A stretch of DNA of 64,000 nt, taken from NCBI GenBank assembly GCA_024734495.1, contig JALMQS010000187.1, positions 14,217,173 to 14,281,172 on the forward strand, read 5' to 3'. Positions 27,001 through 41,800 of this stretch are shown here, piece after piece (the stretch's first letter is position 1; each line of letters opens with the position of its first letter). The notes below the pieces were generated by a model. That model was not told the DNA's origin. It was given only the letters and a program-made list of their open reading frames with translations, and ran no database searches. This stretch comes from Forficula auricularia (lineage: Eukaryota; Arthropoda; Insecta; Dermaptera; Forficulidae). Position numbers and translations under genes: made by a program.

Positions 27001-30000
27001 GTCTGAGAATTCTCCTGGAGGATGGAGCCTCACTGCTGGGGTAATGGCTATCCTAAAAAATATTAAAATTATTAATTGGAACGCAAATGGCATAAAAAAC
27101 AAAATCTCTGAGCTAATCGAATTTGGTAAACGTCAGAATGCTCACGTGATTGCAATAACCGAATCTCGTCTTAACCTAGAAAGTAAACTTTGGTTACCCG
27201 GATATACTATTTTCCGAGCTGATAATTCCCCTCCTGGTCGAGGAGTTGTACTTGCTATACATGAGGACTTTCATGCTGAGCAACGCGCTCTACCTGACTT
27301 AGGACATCTTGAGGCAATAGGAGCTTCTATTGACACACCGAGTGGGAAAGCCATTATCGTCACTGTATACAACTCTCCTTCGAGATTGAGACCTCTTAAC
27401 ATTAGCGTGCTTTCTTCTCTCATGCGCCTAGGAAGTAAAGTGATATTAGTAGGTGATCTAAATGCAAGACACGAAGAGTGGGGGTGTAATAGAGCGAATA
27501 TGAACGGCCGGAGACTATTCGACTTTTGCTTACAACATAATATAGAGATTGTATTCCCTGCTGAGCCAACTCGCTATCCTTTTACTTCAACGGCCTTCCC
27601 GAGTGTTTTAGATCTTATGTTAGTTAAAGGTATGCCGGGAATTAATATATTCGCAACCAGTTTCCAAGAGCTGGATTCGGATCATAATCCAGTTGTTGTG
27701 GAAATTAAACAATCTTTTATTTCTGAAACTCAAAAAATATGGGATATCTCGAGAGCAAATTGGAAAGAATATCGTCGGCTGATTTGTGAGCAAATTGATA
27801 TTCCTAATATTAACTCAACTGATGATCTCGATGATGCCACAGTAAAGCTTACAGACGCCATCCATAATGCCGCTAGATTGTCCATTCCTTTGAAACGTTC
27901 GTCTTTTAAAGGAGACCCTTTACCAGACAATATTAAGAACATCATTCGTCAACGAAATCAAGCTAGGAGAGCGTGGCAACGTCATCGACTTGACACATCA
28001 CGGACTGAAATGAATCGTCTCTCTGCTGAAGTAAAGCGAGCAGTAGCTGAATGGAGGAAAAATATTTGGATTGAACGCATTTCTAGTTTAAATGTTAAAG
28101 ATTGTTCTCTTTGGAAATTTGCTCGACGTTTACGCGGGTCTAAAAATTCTATTGGACCTATTGCAGGACCAAATGGTCTTGAATATTCATCTGACCGACA
28201 AGCTAATATCCTAGCGGGAATATATCAGGAACAATTCACAAATACCGAACAATCTGAAATTAGTGAAAATAGCTTGATTTATGAAGTAGCAAAAAAGCTG
28301 GAAGATCAAAGTGTAGCAGCCACCTATCCAACCGTAAAACCTAGGGATATAAAAGCAGCTATAAAGTTAATTAAAAAGAAAAAAGCACCAGGGCATGATG
28401 GTATACTACCTATATTCGTACATTTTCTTCCAGGAAAAGCAATTTTATTTTTAAGTCGAATAATTACTGCTATATTCAAGCTGGGACATTTTCCATCGAC
28501 TTGGAAATGTAGTGAGATAATTCCGGTCCACAAACCAGGCAAGGATAGGTCTCAGGCCACTAACTACCGACCCATCTCTTTGTTACCTGTTCTGGGGAAA
28601 CTAGCAGAGAGATTCATCCTAAATTGGCTAGAGAGGGAGACATCTGAAAGGAATCTTCTCCCAGATACCCAATTCGGTTTCAGAAAAGGACATTCGGCAG
28701 TTCATCAGATTGTGAGAGTCAGTCATTTTATTAGGGGTCGTTTAAATTTAAAAAAAGCCACTGGGATGGTACTGCTTGATGTTGCTAAGGCATTCGACAG
28801 TGTTTTTCATTTAGGATTGGTAGCTAAATTATATATTTTTGGTCTTCCTTGTACCCTGTGTCGAGTTATCGATAATTTTCTCAAGGAGAGAAGTTTCAGA
28901 GTGCGGGTGGGTCGTTCTAAATCATCCTGGTATCCTATAAGAGCAGGCGTTCCTCAAGGCGCTCTGTTATCACCTTTGCTCTATGCTCTTTATACCTCGG
29001 ATCTACCCAAGCTAAAATTTGCAAATATCGCTCAATATGCCGATGACATTGCTATTTATTACTCTCATCAGAATTTCAAATGTTTAAAGAGAAGAATCGA
29101 AGAGGAAACACAGGTTGTCTTAAACTATTTCAAAGATTGGAGACTCAAAATAAACCCAAATAAGTCTGAAGCTATTCTTTTTACAAGAAAATTTAAATAT
29201 ATTAATACTACATTAGATATTGGTGGATATGAATTAAAATGGCAGCCTAGTGTGCGATATCTTGGTGCTACACTTGACCGTAGGGCGAATTGGGCTCTCC
29301 ATACCAAGTTAGCCAGAGAGAAGGGTCTCCTGGCAGCAAAAATCATTTGGCCTTTGATTAGACCTGGCAGCCTGCTTCCTCTGAATGAAAAGTTGACTCT
29401 ATACAAAATGCTTGTTCGGCCAGTCATGGGATACGCTGCCCCTGCATGGCTCCCCTTCGCCTCCAAAACCAGGCTCGACGATTTGGAAAGGGTCCAGTCA
29501 AAAACATTAAGAAAAATGACCATTCCTCCTCCAGGAATCAACAACCATATAATAAGAATCGGGCTAAACATGACTTCTCTAAAAGAAAACCTAGAAAATA
29601 GTGTTAAAAAATTCGAAAATAATGCAAAATCAAGTCTCAACCCTCTAATTAACGAACTATACCGGATGTGACACTTCATTTCTCATTTAGTGATATTCAT
29701 TTCATCATCATTCATTTTGTTTTGTTTTTGTGTTTTCTTTTTTTTTTTTTTTTCTATGTTAAAAATAAAGTATATGGGGTTTTTTTATCAATTTTTTCCC
29801 TTACCATAATAAGGAGTGAGAATAATGTATAATAAAATAAAAATAATGGACATTCGATGGTGAGGCTTTCGGGCCTCGAGGTCGAAGTTTTTTATAATTG
29901 TAAAACATGTTGTATTTTTTTTTATATTGGATAATAAAGATCATTATTTATTAAAAAAAAAATAAAAAAAAGTTAATTTTCTCCATTGACTTTTTAAAAG

Positions 30001-32751
30001 AATAAAGTAGGTATAAAATAATTTCAGACATTAATTTTAATTATATTTAATAAATGAATATGAAGTTATTCTTTTAAGGTTCAGACCGGTAAAGCCTAGG
30101 TCCCTGGTTCGAGACTTGGGCTATAGTATAAAAAATGTTTATTATTCCTAATTTAATTAATTTTAATATTTCCAGAACTCTTTGCTTATTATCTAAATTC
30201 TATTAATCTGTTTAGTCCTATGGAAACCCCTGGAGTTATCTAAATTTAAAGTCAAAGATATCTAAAAGATCGAAATGGGTTTTTACAGTCGTAATCAGGG
30301 GAAAAATCAATATTTAATAAATATGAGTATATTATTTTATTTTATAGTGTTTCCCCCAGGTGATTCACGGAAGGACAATTTTTCTATACTGATTTTCTTG
30401 AATTTGAAATAATGATTCACAAAAATAATTTTTTAATCACATTTTGCGTTGTGAACGAGCTCTCATGGCACAATTTATAGGGATTGAAATAATGTATATT
30501 GTGATAACTTTTTTAATAAAAAAAATTAAAAATTACCCTTAGGTATGTATTAACTTTCTAAAAAATTAAAAATTAAAAATAACCAGTCTTAACTCATTTA
30601 TTAAATCCGAAAAATACTTGAGTATTGAAATAATACTCACATATTCATTATCAAGAGGAAATTCTGCATTGATTCTATAATATTTCATAGTTTCCTACTC
30701 TTGTTAGAAGACTATCTTAATCCAGACAGAGCTAGAAAAAAATTATTTTTTTCCCTTGTTTAGAACATTTCTAAACACGATAACAATATAAATATATAAA
30801 TAAATATTTTTGAATGAATTCACTTCTGCCTAGCCGGAAGAAAGGCTTCGTCTGCAGTTAGAGACGGCGGAACCGTGGGGTCAGGTGGGTCAGCTGACCC
30901 TCCTGGGAATTTGTCAATGGGGTCAGCTGACTTCCTAAAGAAAGACATTTTACCGTTACTTTACGCAAAAAGAACTTTTATTGCTAATTAATTACGTTTT
31001 ATTTTATTACCATTTGAACCTAAACTCAAGCATTATATAAATATGATTAAAAAAGGGAAGATGTAGAGATTAAGTTAGCCGTGTTTATTGTTGTTTTGTT
31101 TTTATTATTTAATTGTATTGTTGTGATTTTTAGTTTGAATAAACATGCTTATTAAAGCTATTTGAGTATTTTTTATGAGCTTTTACAATAACTACAAACA
31201 AAAATTTGAACTCTTTTTTTTTCAATTTCAGTTTTCAATAAAACCACAGTTACAAACTGCTTAAAAATAGGCTAAATTGTACCAATTTGCTTCAAAATTT
31301 TCTGGGGGGGGGGGGGGCGTTGGACTATATCACTTTCCAAATTTTGACCCCCCTGGCCTAGGATCTTTCCGCTGTGCTTGCCTGCAGTGGGTGGATGGTA
31401 GATATTAAATAAAGAATTTTTGATTTAACGAAACATCTAATATGATATATAAGATTTTTCGAAGTGTAGGTATTATTTAAAAATTACAACTGATTTGTAT
31501 TTACATTTTTTATATTATAAATATATAGTTTAGATATATTTTTCAATATAATTAAAAAAATAATAATAATTCATTTTTTACTTAGGGAAAGTGGTGTAGG
31601 TTTTAGGTGATTAATTAACAAAGTAAAGGGAGTGTAGTAGCCTGTGTAACCTCTTTGAGTTTTATTTCATTCACTGTGAAACTACACTCCCTTTACTTTA
31701 TTAATTAATAATTCATTTATTTAATTCTCTCATAATTGGAATTAATTTAAATAAAATAATGCTTTTATAATATGATATAACTATTTGGTTGGTTGTTAGG
31801 CAAAAGAAGTTGAAAATAAAAACATATTGTATTACACTTTTCAAGAACGCAACATTATATCAATTTCATCTTGCAAGAATTCATCATCTTAAGTGTGAAT
31901 GCTGATGCTTTAGTTTTATAACTCGTTTCATGAGTCAGTCGAAATGATTAACAGAGCAGAGAAAGATTTTTGAACCCCGGTGATTATTCATATTGAGAAT
32001 TAAATTTATTCTTGAAATCCTGATGATATGAGAACGATTAGATAAATAAATTGTTTAAAAAACAAGTGCTTCAGGATCTGATTTTACGTTTAATGAATAA
32101 GTCCAAATGAGCTGTAACTGTTCTAGCAAATGCTACTCTTCAGTCAGAATGTATATGAACATTTCTGCATGAACCGAAGGTGAAGCTATTGCAATGCTAC
32201 TGGAGAAAAGGGTTCGCAAGTCGCTTTCAAGCCTTATTAGCATTAAAGTGGGAATACAACATGAGTGGAGCCAGATCAGTTCACGGTGTCACTCGTCCTA
32301 GGAGCCGCTTGTTGCCTAAATTCAGGGAGTTATGGAAAATCAGACAATCTTAACATGAAAATCTATTGTCAAATTGTCTGGTTTTTGTCTTTTCCCAAGG
32401 CTTTGCAAATGTTTTGAAAGCTTTCTTCCAAACGGAAGTAGTTATTAAGGTTGTGGTTGATGGAATATCATCATCCTCTTCCTTATTTACCAATGAGTGA
32501 TCCTCAGAATTTCAAGGTCTTCAGATAGGAACTCAATAGTCTAGAGGTCTAAACATAGCTTTAGACATCACTGGTCTTTCCTTTGAATGGACGATTACTT
32601 GATCAGAAAAAATATATTCGTATTCAAATTCGGATTGCACTCTTTAGATTATAATTGGTGTATATCCAGATGAAAACATATCTATCTATCTATCTATCTA
32701 TATATATATATATATATATATATATGGTATATATATATATATATATATATA

Positions 32752-32801
<50 letters not shown>

Positions 32802-35800
32802 TTGGGTATATATGCAAAATAATTGCCCATTACAGAAGGGATATTAGTCAAAGAAAAAAATATATTGAATTTTAAGAAATAAAAGTGAAAATGATACTAC
32901 GTAAAGAATATTCTTATCAGAATGCACATTGTAACAACCCCCTATAAGTGGAAACTTTTTCAAGACTTGAAAAGTCCTTTTAAAGATATGAAATCATTGA
33001 AAATTGATTTCTGCATTTTGGAATCGAAAGTTCTAAAGCCCAAAATCTAATCAGTTCTCCGCATTGAAAATACAAACATTTTAGCACAAGGACGAACTTT
33101 TTACGACTTTAATTTGTTCTTGTGTTATCGTGGATATTGGAATCCAGACAAACCCACAGACACACCCAGGAACCTCAAAGGACATTTTTGAACAAAATAA
33201 GCAAAAAAAAATTGTGTGAATTTAACAGTAGAACCACTTGGCAAGCAGGCGAAGCATACCACCCAGGCGTACTGAGTAATTCTATAGTCGTTTAGTATAT
33301 AATTTTATAATTATAAAAAAATGCGTGTAAAAATTAGTTTAAAAAAATTATAGGTACTCTGTCTGGATGGGCGTTGACGAAGAGGTGTAAATTGAGCACT
33401 TGTCCTTCCTGGGTTTGAGTAAAAACTGTTAAAATAACCCTTTTGAATGGTTTTGTATTGATTCACTAAATTCTAATTCCATTTGTAGAAAAAAAAATCG
33501 ATGATAGTAACATAAATTTATTGATGTGATAATTTTGTCTTCAAACGTGACCCTCTATTAAAAATTTTCTGTGGACGCCCATGGTACTAAGTTAGACTCT
33601 CTTGACCTTTCATTTTTAATTGAATGATTTATTACATCAATTCATATAAATAGATCGACAAGGATAGAAGGAAATTTTTAGGATTTTATTTTTTTCTTAA
33701 AATGTTCGGTATTTTCGAGATGTTCAAATCAAAAAATATATTTTTACAATTGTTTTTCTATCTGAATGTTCGTTTCACCAGGGTACCTAGTTGACACTTT
33801 CAATTTATAAATATAAAGCCATGAAAATCTAAAATAAAGTGTTTTTTTTTTTTTTTTTTTTTATTTTATTTACATAATAAATCCCCCGATTCAAATGTTT
33901 ATTTGATTAATATTATAAATGAAACATTTATATTATAATCCGTGGTTTTTTTTAGGGTTTATTTTTCAGCCCCTGCTGCTTGTTGCATATACTCAGATTG
34001 CACTCTGTTTATAGTACGAGGTCCCTTTATGCGATCTATCTTAGAGAATACACTAATACTCTATAATCTGGGTGCACGGCAACGGCAAGCCAAGTTCTAT
34101 TCGAGCGGGTGTACTGCCATACTACCCTTTACAGGAAGCAACTCGAAACATTTTGAAGCCTCTGTAACTTCGCACTGGAAACCTCTACATGGCTGGATAT
34201 TTTTCCACAATACTGCTCCATAAGCTTAACTAAATTACCAAATTTCATATTCCTATTGCTTATACCGTCCAAATTAGAAGAAGCCAAAGGCTTTTTCGTC
34301 ACTCACTTACTCACTCACTGACTGACTCATCAAAATTCTAGGGTACATCCGCTGATGATAGAATGCTGAAATTTGGCATAGTGGTAGAGTTTGAAGTACA
34401 ATTAAAGGGGAAAATCAACAAATTTCCCTTCTTCAGGCCCTAAAATGAAAGGGTGAAATTTATAGGCTTAATTAACATATAGTAAAAATACAATGAACCT
34501 AGAATGCTAAAATTTAGCATACTGGTATAGTTTGAGGTACAATTAAAGGGAAAAATCGAAACATTCCCTTCTTTAGGTAATAAATACGCATCTAACTTAC
34601 AAAAAGAAGTGAAATCCCAACAAAAACACCTGTGTAAAAAAGGCCAAGTTCGATTAATAAAAACTGTTTGCCAAAAAAAACTAGTAAGATCTAATGAGCT
34701 GCCAAGTTCAACATCATAAATTTATTAAATGAGTTGAGAATATAGTAACTTCAATTAAAACGCATGTTTATCATTTTACATGTCCATCTATAATTATTTT
34801 CCTAAAACTTGGCTTTAACACATTGTTATGTATATCACGAAGATCTCACTAGCTTTTTTTTGGCAAACAGTTTTTATTAATCGAACTTGTTTTTTTTTTT
34901 TACACATGTGTTTTTGTTGGGATCTATATTGTCTGCAGGGCCCAAATGTTCGTTCCGTTCGACATCTAGTTAGTTATAGACGGGAAAATAAATCTTGAAG
35001 CAGTTTTATTTGTTATAAAAGAGAGACCATGCAGACGGGGGAGTTTAGAGAATGTTTAGAAGAGCTACACAGCTGGCACAGGAAGGTAGAAATGGACGGA
35101 GTAGAGTTTCAGAAGTGGATCTATAGGGGAAAAAAGGGGGATATGCGACTTCCTGTTTATGGATAAATTCTAAATCTTTAAAAGTTCCGATTTTGGTTTT
35201 TAATAATGCTAATAATTCTATAGCACAATTTTTTGAAATATAAACAGAATGAACAAAATATTTTCGAAGAATTCATCAAAATTTCTTATTTTAGAGAAAA
35301 AAAACTTATCAGGCCAAATTGTTGTGAGTTTTCCAGTATCCACATATAAATCTCAATGTTTTAAGGAGTTTTATGAATTTATATTGGGCCACGGATTGGA
35401 CAAATTATGATGGTTTAAATCGAATGGGATAAAAGAAGGATATGAGGGATGATTATTTATTTTTTAAAAAGGCCACGGATATAATAATCCCTGACTATCC
35501 AGATTATTTATTGACATGTAAGAACGTGCAAAGATCTAAAAGACAAGTCCTGACAAGTCTTAGTCAAGGAGAGAAATTATTAATTAATTGTGATTGTTCT
35601 AGAAAAACCCAATTCCTTGTCTCCTTGTACTAGAATGATATAACTATAGACTTGGTTAGTGTCGAAGCATATAAATTACTGAAATAATATTTAGAAAATG
35701 AAAATATGAAAAGAAGAATTTATATTTATTTTTTATATTTATTTATTTATTTATTTTTATTTATTTCACAAAGTAGGTATACACAGTAAACATTATGCAA

Positions 35801-38800
35801 ACCCGACTCTTGGTGCTCTCAGGTCTTCGTTCTTTATGGATCCCACTAACTGATACTCCTTACTCTTATTTCCTTTATGTCTTCTAATCTTTCTCTACTT
35901 TTATTTTTTTTCTTCTTCCCCTTCAAAATGTGTGTATTGGGGAACTCTTTGGCCAACTTTGTAAAATATTGTTGCTAAATTATGTATAAACACTAGGTGG
36001 GACCTAAGGTCCTGTTTGTATACGTTGTGAAATAAATAAAATAAAAAAAATAAAAAATAATAAATATAAAAAATCTTCAACTTCTACATTTTGTCAAGAA
36101 TCATATTTTGCAAAATTTAAAGAATAAAGAATAATTTTCCGGGTTCGAGGTAGTGTGTAGTGTGTATTCACAGATACCAGATTGAACATGGGTAAATTCG
36201 TTTTGTTGTAGTAAGCAAGTCACTGAACAGAGGAAGAACATAAACTTTTCAATTAAAAAATAAATTCCTAACATGTTATTATATTTAAGTTGATTACTAG
36301 GGAAGCTCTAAATGACGACTATTAAATAAGATTCAATTTTTAACCGACTTCAAAAAAGGTGGAGGTTATATTGAGACACACTGTTGGTTTTGGTTGCAAC
36401 CCTTCTTGACCAGAGAAAGGTTAGCGATTTGTAGGTTTATCTCGAAGATGGCTCCCCGCAGAATGGTCTTTGGTAACGTGTCCAAGCGATTCGGCCTGTT
36501 TAAGCCCTGGTGCTGATTTGAAGAGGGAGAGATTGTTCAAAGAAAGAGATTATTTCATATTGGTTTATTTTTTATTAGTAAATTATAAATACACTTGTCT
36601 CCAAAACTGATGGCTGGAGAGCCTCATCTCTTAACTCCAAATTAACAACTGACTGACCACCTCTGACTTCAAACTAGAACTGACTAACTCTGTCAACTGA
36701 TTCAAGAGCTGCCTGAAACGTCGAAATTCTAAGATTCCCTCTCATAGGCCAAATTCTTAATTAGCGGGGCGTTTCTTAAAATCTTTCCTCCCATTTCTGG
36801 AAATTCGATCTTTAGACGTTTCCCACCAAAATGACATTTGGGCCATCTGACATCTGGAAATTATTTATGACTTGCTGTAAGAGCTATTTCATATTTATTG
36901 ACAGGAAGCGAATTGCAGGCTCCACTCTCCCATTGTCAAAAAGATGCCCTCAAGTCTCAAAAGGACCGCCAACCATCGCCCTTAAAACAACTATATTTAT
37001 TCAAGGAAAGAATTCTCGAGGGTCACAACAGTTATCAATTCGACTGAATTTTTTTGTATCTATGTTATTCGATTTCTTCGCTAAATGTGGACCGATTTCG
37101 ATGATTTTTTTCCATTGGGTTCAGTCTAGTACCCGATTGGTCCCGTTTTTATTACGTTTTTTGTTATGTATGTTCACGCATAACTTCTTTGTTTATGGAC
37201 CGACTTCCATGATTCTTCTTTTATTGGAAAAGGGGAACCTTAGAGGTGGTCCCATATTAATTGGTCAAGTTCTGATGATATAATCAATGACAAACTAACG
37301 GAAATATCCCATTCTTATGATCAAATAATCGAAATTATAATAAATAAAAAATTTTATAAAAAAACAATCTTAAAACATTCATTTAAAACCCGCTAACGTT
37401 TCGAGATAATTTCTCTATTTATGAAATGAATTTTATTATCAATTTTCTGATTCCTTCGCCCGAATCATGTTGTCTTCATTAACCACCAAACGTACAAAGT
37501 AAGTTCCATCGAGTGCGATTCATAAAATGTATATGTTTGGCACCGACTTCAAAAAGTGATTTCATGTAACAATTTCATCGTTTAGTTGTAACTAAATTAG
37601 ATAATTATTTTATACCTTTTAGTCCATTTTATTTTATTTTTGAGTTATTATTATTTTATTTGTTGCATTTAATTTTTTTGAAGTCGGTTTTTTTTTCATT
37701 CATTTTATTTTACCACGTTTTTATTAGGTCGCCTTCTTTACAATCAAACTGAATTGATGAATTTTTTTTTATTTTGTTTTTGTAAATCTCAACCAATAAC
37801 GGAATTCATTGAGATAAATTCAACAGCACGCGTTGATAAGAGAGGGAGAAAAAGTTTTCAAGTGGTGGTTTGTGCTTGGATGGCTGTTTCTCGAAAGGAG
37901 CTTTTCCGCTGCTCGCGCGTGAGCAGATGAGTGGATCTGGATGTGCATGTGCATGTGCTTGTGTGTGTGACAATCTCACTTCCCGTCTCAACACCAGCCT
38001 CTTCCTCCTACAATTTACATCTAGCCTCTATTCTCTATGCACACTGGCCACAATTCAACTATTTATTTCGGATAGGGTGCAAATTCTTTATCGGCTCAAT
38101 GAATTAATATATTTTTTACTTTACCATACAGGGTATGGTCAAGTATTGTAAGCGTGCATGAAATGGGTTTTTTTCTTCTTTTTTTCAAAATATCTCAATA
38201 ACGGCTGAAACTATTTTGATTAAAAAAATTGAGCAAAACCATGGCACTACAAAAAACCCTAATAAGTGAACATCGAAAAAATTATATTTTTCGAGATAAT
38301 AATTGTTTTGTCAAAATGTCTGTTAGTTAGTTAGTCCGTGCGATACCAAATTTTTGTGGACGAGCTAGCTCAAAAACTAGTTTGAATATCGAAACCAAAT
38401 TTCACAAGTAGTTTTGGTCCATTGAGATTAAGAGCTGATTAGATTTTGGTGCTTATCGACCCAAAATTAAGGGGGTGGAGGGGGGTTAAAAATTAAAAAT
38501 CTAGGCCGTTTGAGCAAATTCAACCAAATATTGTATACATAATCAGTGGAGCCCAGAAGTCTAAAAATGCAAAAACTAACCGCCTAAAACGTGGGGGGGG
38601 GTCAAAAAATGAAAATCTTGGCCATTTATCAAACTCAACCAAATTTTGTATACATAATCAGTGGGACCCCAGACGTCTAAAAATGCAAAAACTACCCCCC
38701 CCCCCCCACCCCATACATGATTATAAATAATTTTAGGGGCCAGGTTGTATGGTAAAGTCAAGTGAATGGCCACATCAGAACACGTCAGCTTATTTTTTTT

Positions 38801-41800
38801 AATAAGAATATTTTATAATGACAAAATCTGTCGTTAGGTCCTTCAGTGTGACTTTAGCCTACACATTTGTCGACCCTAATATATTAATTAATAAGTACCT
38901 GGAACACCGAGGGATGCTCGGTAATTGTTTGATTCAGTTAAAAGCGATCCCGCTATGGCCATCATCAAGACGTATTAAATTGAAAGTTGTTTTTTTTGCC
39001 GAGGGTAGCAGAATTTTTATATATTGAACGAGACAATAAAAAGAGTGTCTTCTGCTGGAATTATAAATATTATTTATAACGAGACTATAGTTTCGAGGGC
39101 TTTGGCCTCTTCATCAATCAATTACAATTGATACACAGGAATTAATGTATGAATGGAAAGTGAGCTTTGTTCCTGTGAATCAATTGTGATGGACTGATGA
39201 AGAGGACAAAGCCCTCGAAACTTAAAAGTCTCGTTATAAATAAAAATTTATAATTTCAGCAGAAGACGCTCTTTTATTGTCTCCTTCAATAACAAGAAGT
39301 ATCACTGGCCACAAAGTTTTGAATGTAATTGCAATTAAAAATAATAGTAATATACACGGAGGTTTTTTCTTTGACCCTTATAAATCCTAAAGAAGAAGGT
39401 ACGATCCTTGAGACCGTGATAGATCGAATTATCGACACAAAAACCCGTGAATTTCATCCAAATCTTTAGAGCCGTTTTCGAGAACCCGATTATATATAGT
39501 AGTACCTGGCCACCGAGGGATGCTCGGTAACTTTTTGCTTCATTAAAAGCTACCATATATATTAACCCCGCGCAACTCACCCCACCACGGAACCACCCCC
39601 CCTCCTGAACCCAGCTTTTGCATTTCTAGCCTTCTAGTGGTCCAAAAATTATGTGTATATAGGTATGTAAATAAATACTGTATAATTTTTTTTTAATTAA
39701 ATATATACATATATCAAATTAATTAAATTTTTGTTAATTTTGATTAATTGATTTTGATATAATATTGTCTCGGTAATTTTTTGCTTTAGTTAAAAGCGAT
39801 ATATTAATATAATTTTTAATTTTAAATTCAAGAAAAAAAATTAATTTTTATTTGCAGACAGATTTAAATAAAAATGGAATAAAATTTAATTTATATTTTT
39901 TGTCAACGTTTTAACCCGCTTCGTTCATAATCGTTGTGCATAAATTTTTGAACTTAATAATATTAATATATAGGGAGGGTTTCTTCGTGAGCATTTTAAA
40001 TTCTGAGGGAGGGGCGATTCTAGAATCGTTTTTTAAGAGGATAATAATGACGTTCAAATAAATGATTTTTTTCGAAATTTGTGGATTTCATTATCCTTGA
40101 GCTACCTTTGAATCAATTTAGCATTGAGTTCTACCATTTCGTCTTCAATAGAAAATACTTCTAATTAATTTTTTTTAACTAATTAACAATTAGTTAAAAA
40201 AATCAGTAACTAATTAAATTTCCTAATTTTAATCAATAATAATATTTGTAATGAACTATTAGTGGGTTTTAAAATTAAAAAACCAATTAATTAATAAAAT
40301 GAAATTGAAAAAAGTAATTATAAATTTTTATTGACCACCCACACCTGTGAATAATTACTTAAATATGAGATAATGTATATTTATAAGAATTGCTCATTTA
40401 ATATAATAAGATAAGATAAAACTACTCGATACACCCAGGAGACAGGCTTCCTTCATCTTGAGATTGATTTTTCTCGAATTTTTTTAACTCGAGTTTAAAA
40501 ATGTCTAAAACATAGAGAAAAATCATTTTCAAAAATGATTTTTTCTGTCTATCTGAATTCCCAGAATAACCCAAAAAACATATGTTCTAGGAATTTCATT
40601 CTAGTTTGGCACTAACTAGAAAAATTAAATTAAAATTCATTTAGTTTGTATTTCCAAAACGGGGGACTGGTTAAGTATTCGCCTCTCTAGCGTTAGAACT
40701 ACTGGTTCGCCTACCAGTGTGCCCGGCGAAATTCCTAGGTGGGCCTTAGTAAATTCCTGATAGATATGTGTGAGGTTATTATTTAAATTATTTTTTAGTT
40801 ATAACAGCATTTTGTATATAGTGTGTCTAAGATTTTTTGTAGGAGTTCAAGTGTACCACGAAATCAAAAAATTTGAAAACTCCTGCGAAAGAAATTGACG
40901 TTTAAAAATTCAAAAAATATCAATTTTTGAATGATTTTATTGAGATTTTAAGGTATTGTGGTGGGATTGACATAAATAAATAAACAGATGCTTTTTTATT
41001 CCAAAATTATTAAATAAATCAAATTATTTATTTTAAAACACACTACTTAATAGTTTATTTAAATATTAGTATATTAAAATTAATTAAGAAATAATATTTA
41101 TCCCTTGTTAATAAATTAGAAAATAAATTTTTAATAGTTTATTATATCTTTTTACTTTATCCAATGCGAAGCATGGGTAAAGTATTGTAATCGGTCTCGC
41201 GGCAAGCGCGACTTCAAAGGGTCCTCAGGTAAAGACTACGGAATTCATGGTGTCAATTAAAGTCACAAATTGTAGTATTCATATTTTGGCACGTGGCGGT
41301 TTTGCCAGAAATTACATGGGGTCTCGACGAGAGGCCTAAAAGTGTGATTTTTTCATTTAGTGCGTGCGGATGTATGGATGGATGGATGGATGTTATCGTT
41401 TTTTCCGTCCACGTTTTTTTCCACACCGTTTCACCGATCAAGCTTGAGTTGTTTATCATAAAAGAATTTAGTCTTTTTGATTTTAAGTCGATTCTTCCAC
41501 GTTTTCAGTAGAGGTTGCCATTAATAGTCAAAACATCAAAAATGGAATGCAATAAGGTTATTTCTCTAGTAATAGATAAGAATCGATCGTTATTTTTGAT
41601 TTTAAGCCAATTCCTTCATGTCTTCAGCGATGGTTACCAATAATAATCGAAACGTCAAAAATCTCATGTAGAATTGTAATTCCTCAAGTATTAGATGAGA
41701 ATCGATCATTATTTTTGAATTAAAATCAAAATGAACTGCAAATTGCAAGTGATATCTGATTAATAATAAAGGAATAAACATATTAATATTTCAAATGAAT

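Larger units (their letters stand above)
25646..29960 (+). mobile_element. Full-length Jockey-clade non-LTR retrotransposon (LINE)
   Basis: 4.3 kb, 5'UTR ~145 bp, gag-like ORF1, ORF2 with endonuclease and reverse transcriptase, ~290-bp 3'UTR, A-rich tail and a 13-bp target duplication. No RNase H follows the RT, as in the Jockey clade. It lies in Hip1 intron 1 on the opposite strand to the gene. ORF2 is intact; ORF1 has a single-base frameshift. Confidence 0.9.
29974..33900. other. Gene-free stretch with assorted repeats
   Basis: 30065-30125 has an isolated B-box-like CTGGTTCGAGACTTGGG. 30860-31390 is a GC-richer repeat (GGTCAGGTGGGTCAGCTGAC) with a G tract at 31304-31317. 31611-31710 is a palindrome (below). 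32680-32800 is (TCTA)n/(TA)n. 32880-33290 is the dispersed family shared with 21970-22380, with its repeated AAAATCTAATCAGTTCTCC. No exon seen. Confidence 0.5.

Noticed and set aside
29125..29679. 184-codon minus-strand frame
   Set aside because: Exact antisense shadow of the LINE reverse transcriptase.
33942..34223. 93-codon open frame on the plus strand
   Set aside because: No recognisable domain and it lies in repeat sequence; composition looks accidental.
36831..37283. 150-codon open frame on the plus strand
   Set aside because: Lies inside the AACCGACTTC element, covers its internal repeats, and resembles no protein family.
41600..41665. GAAACGTC in the ~130-bp tandem units as a satellite ribozyme
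   Set aside because: The 3' half is suggestive but no CUGANGA box or stem II could be placed in front of it.
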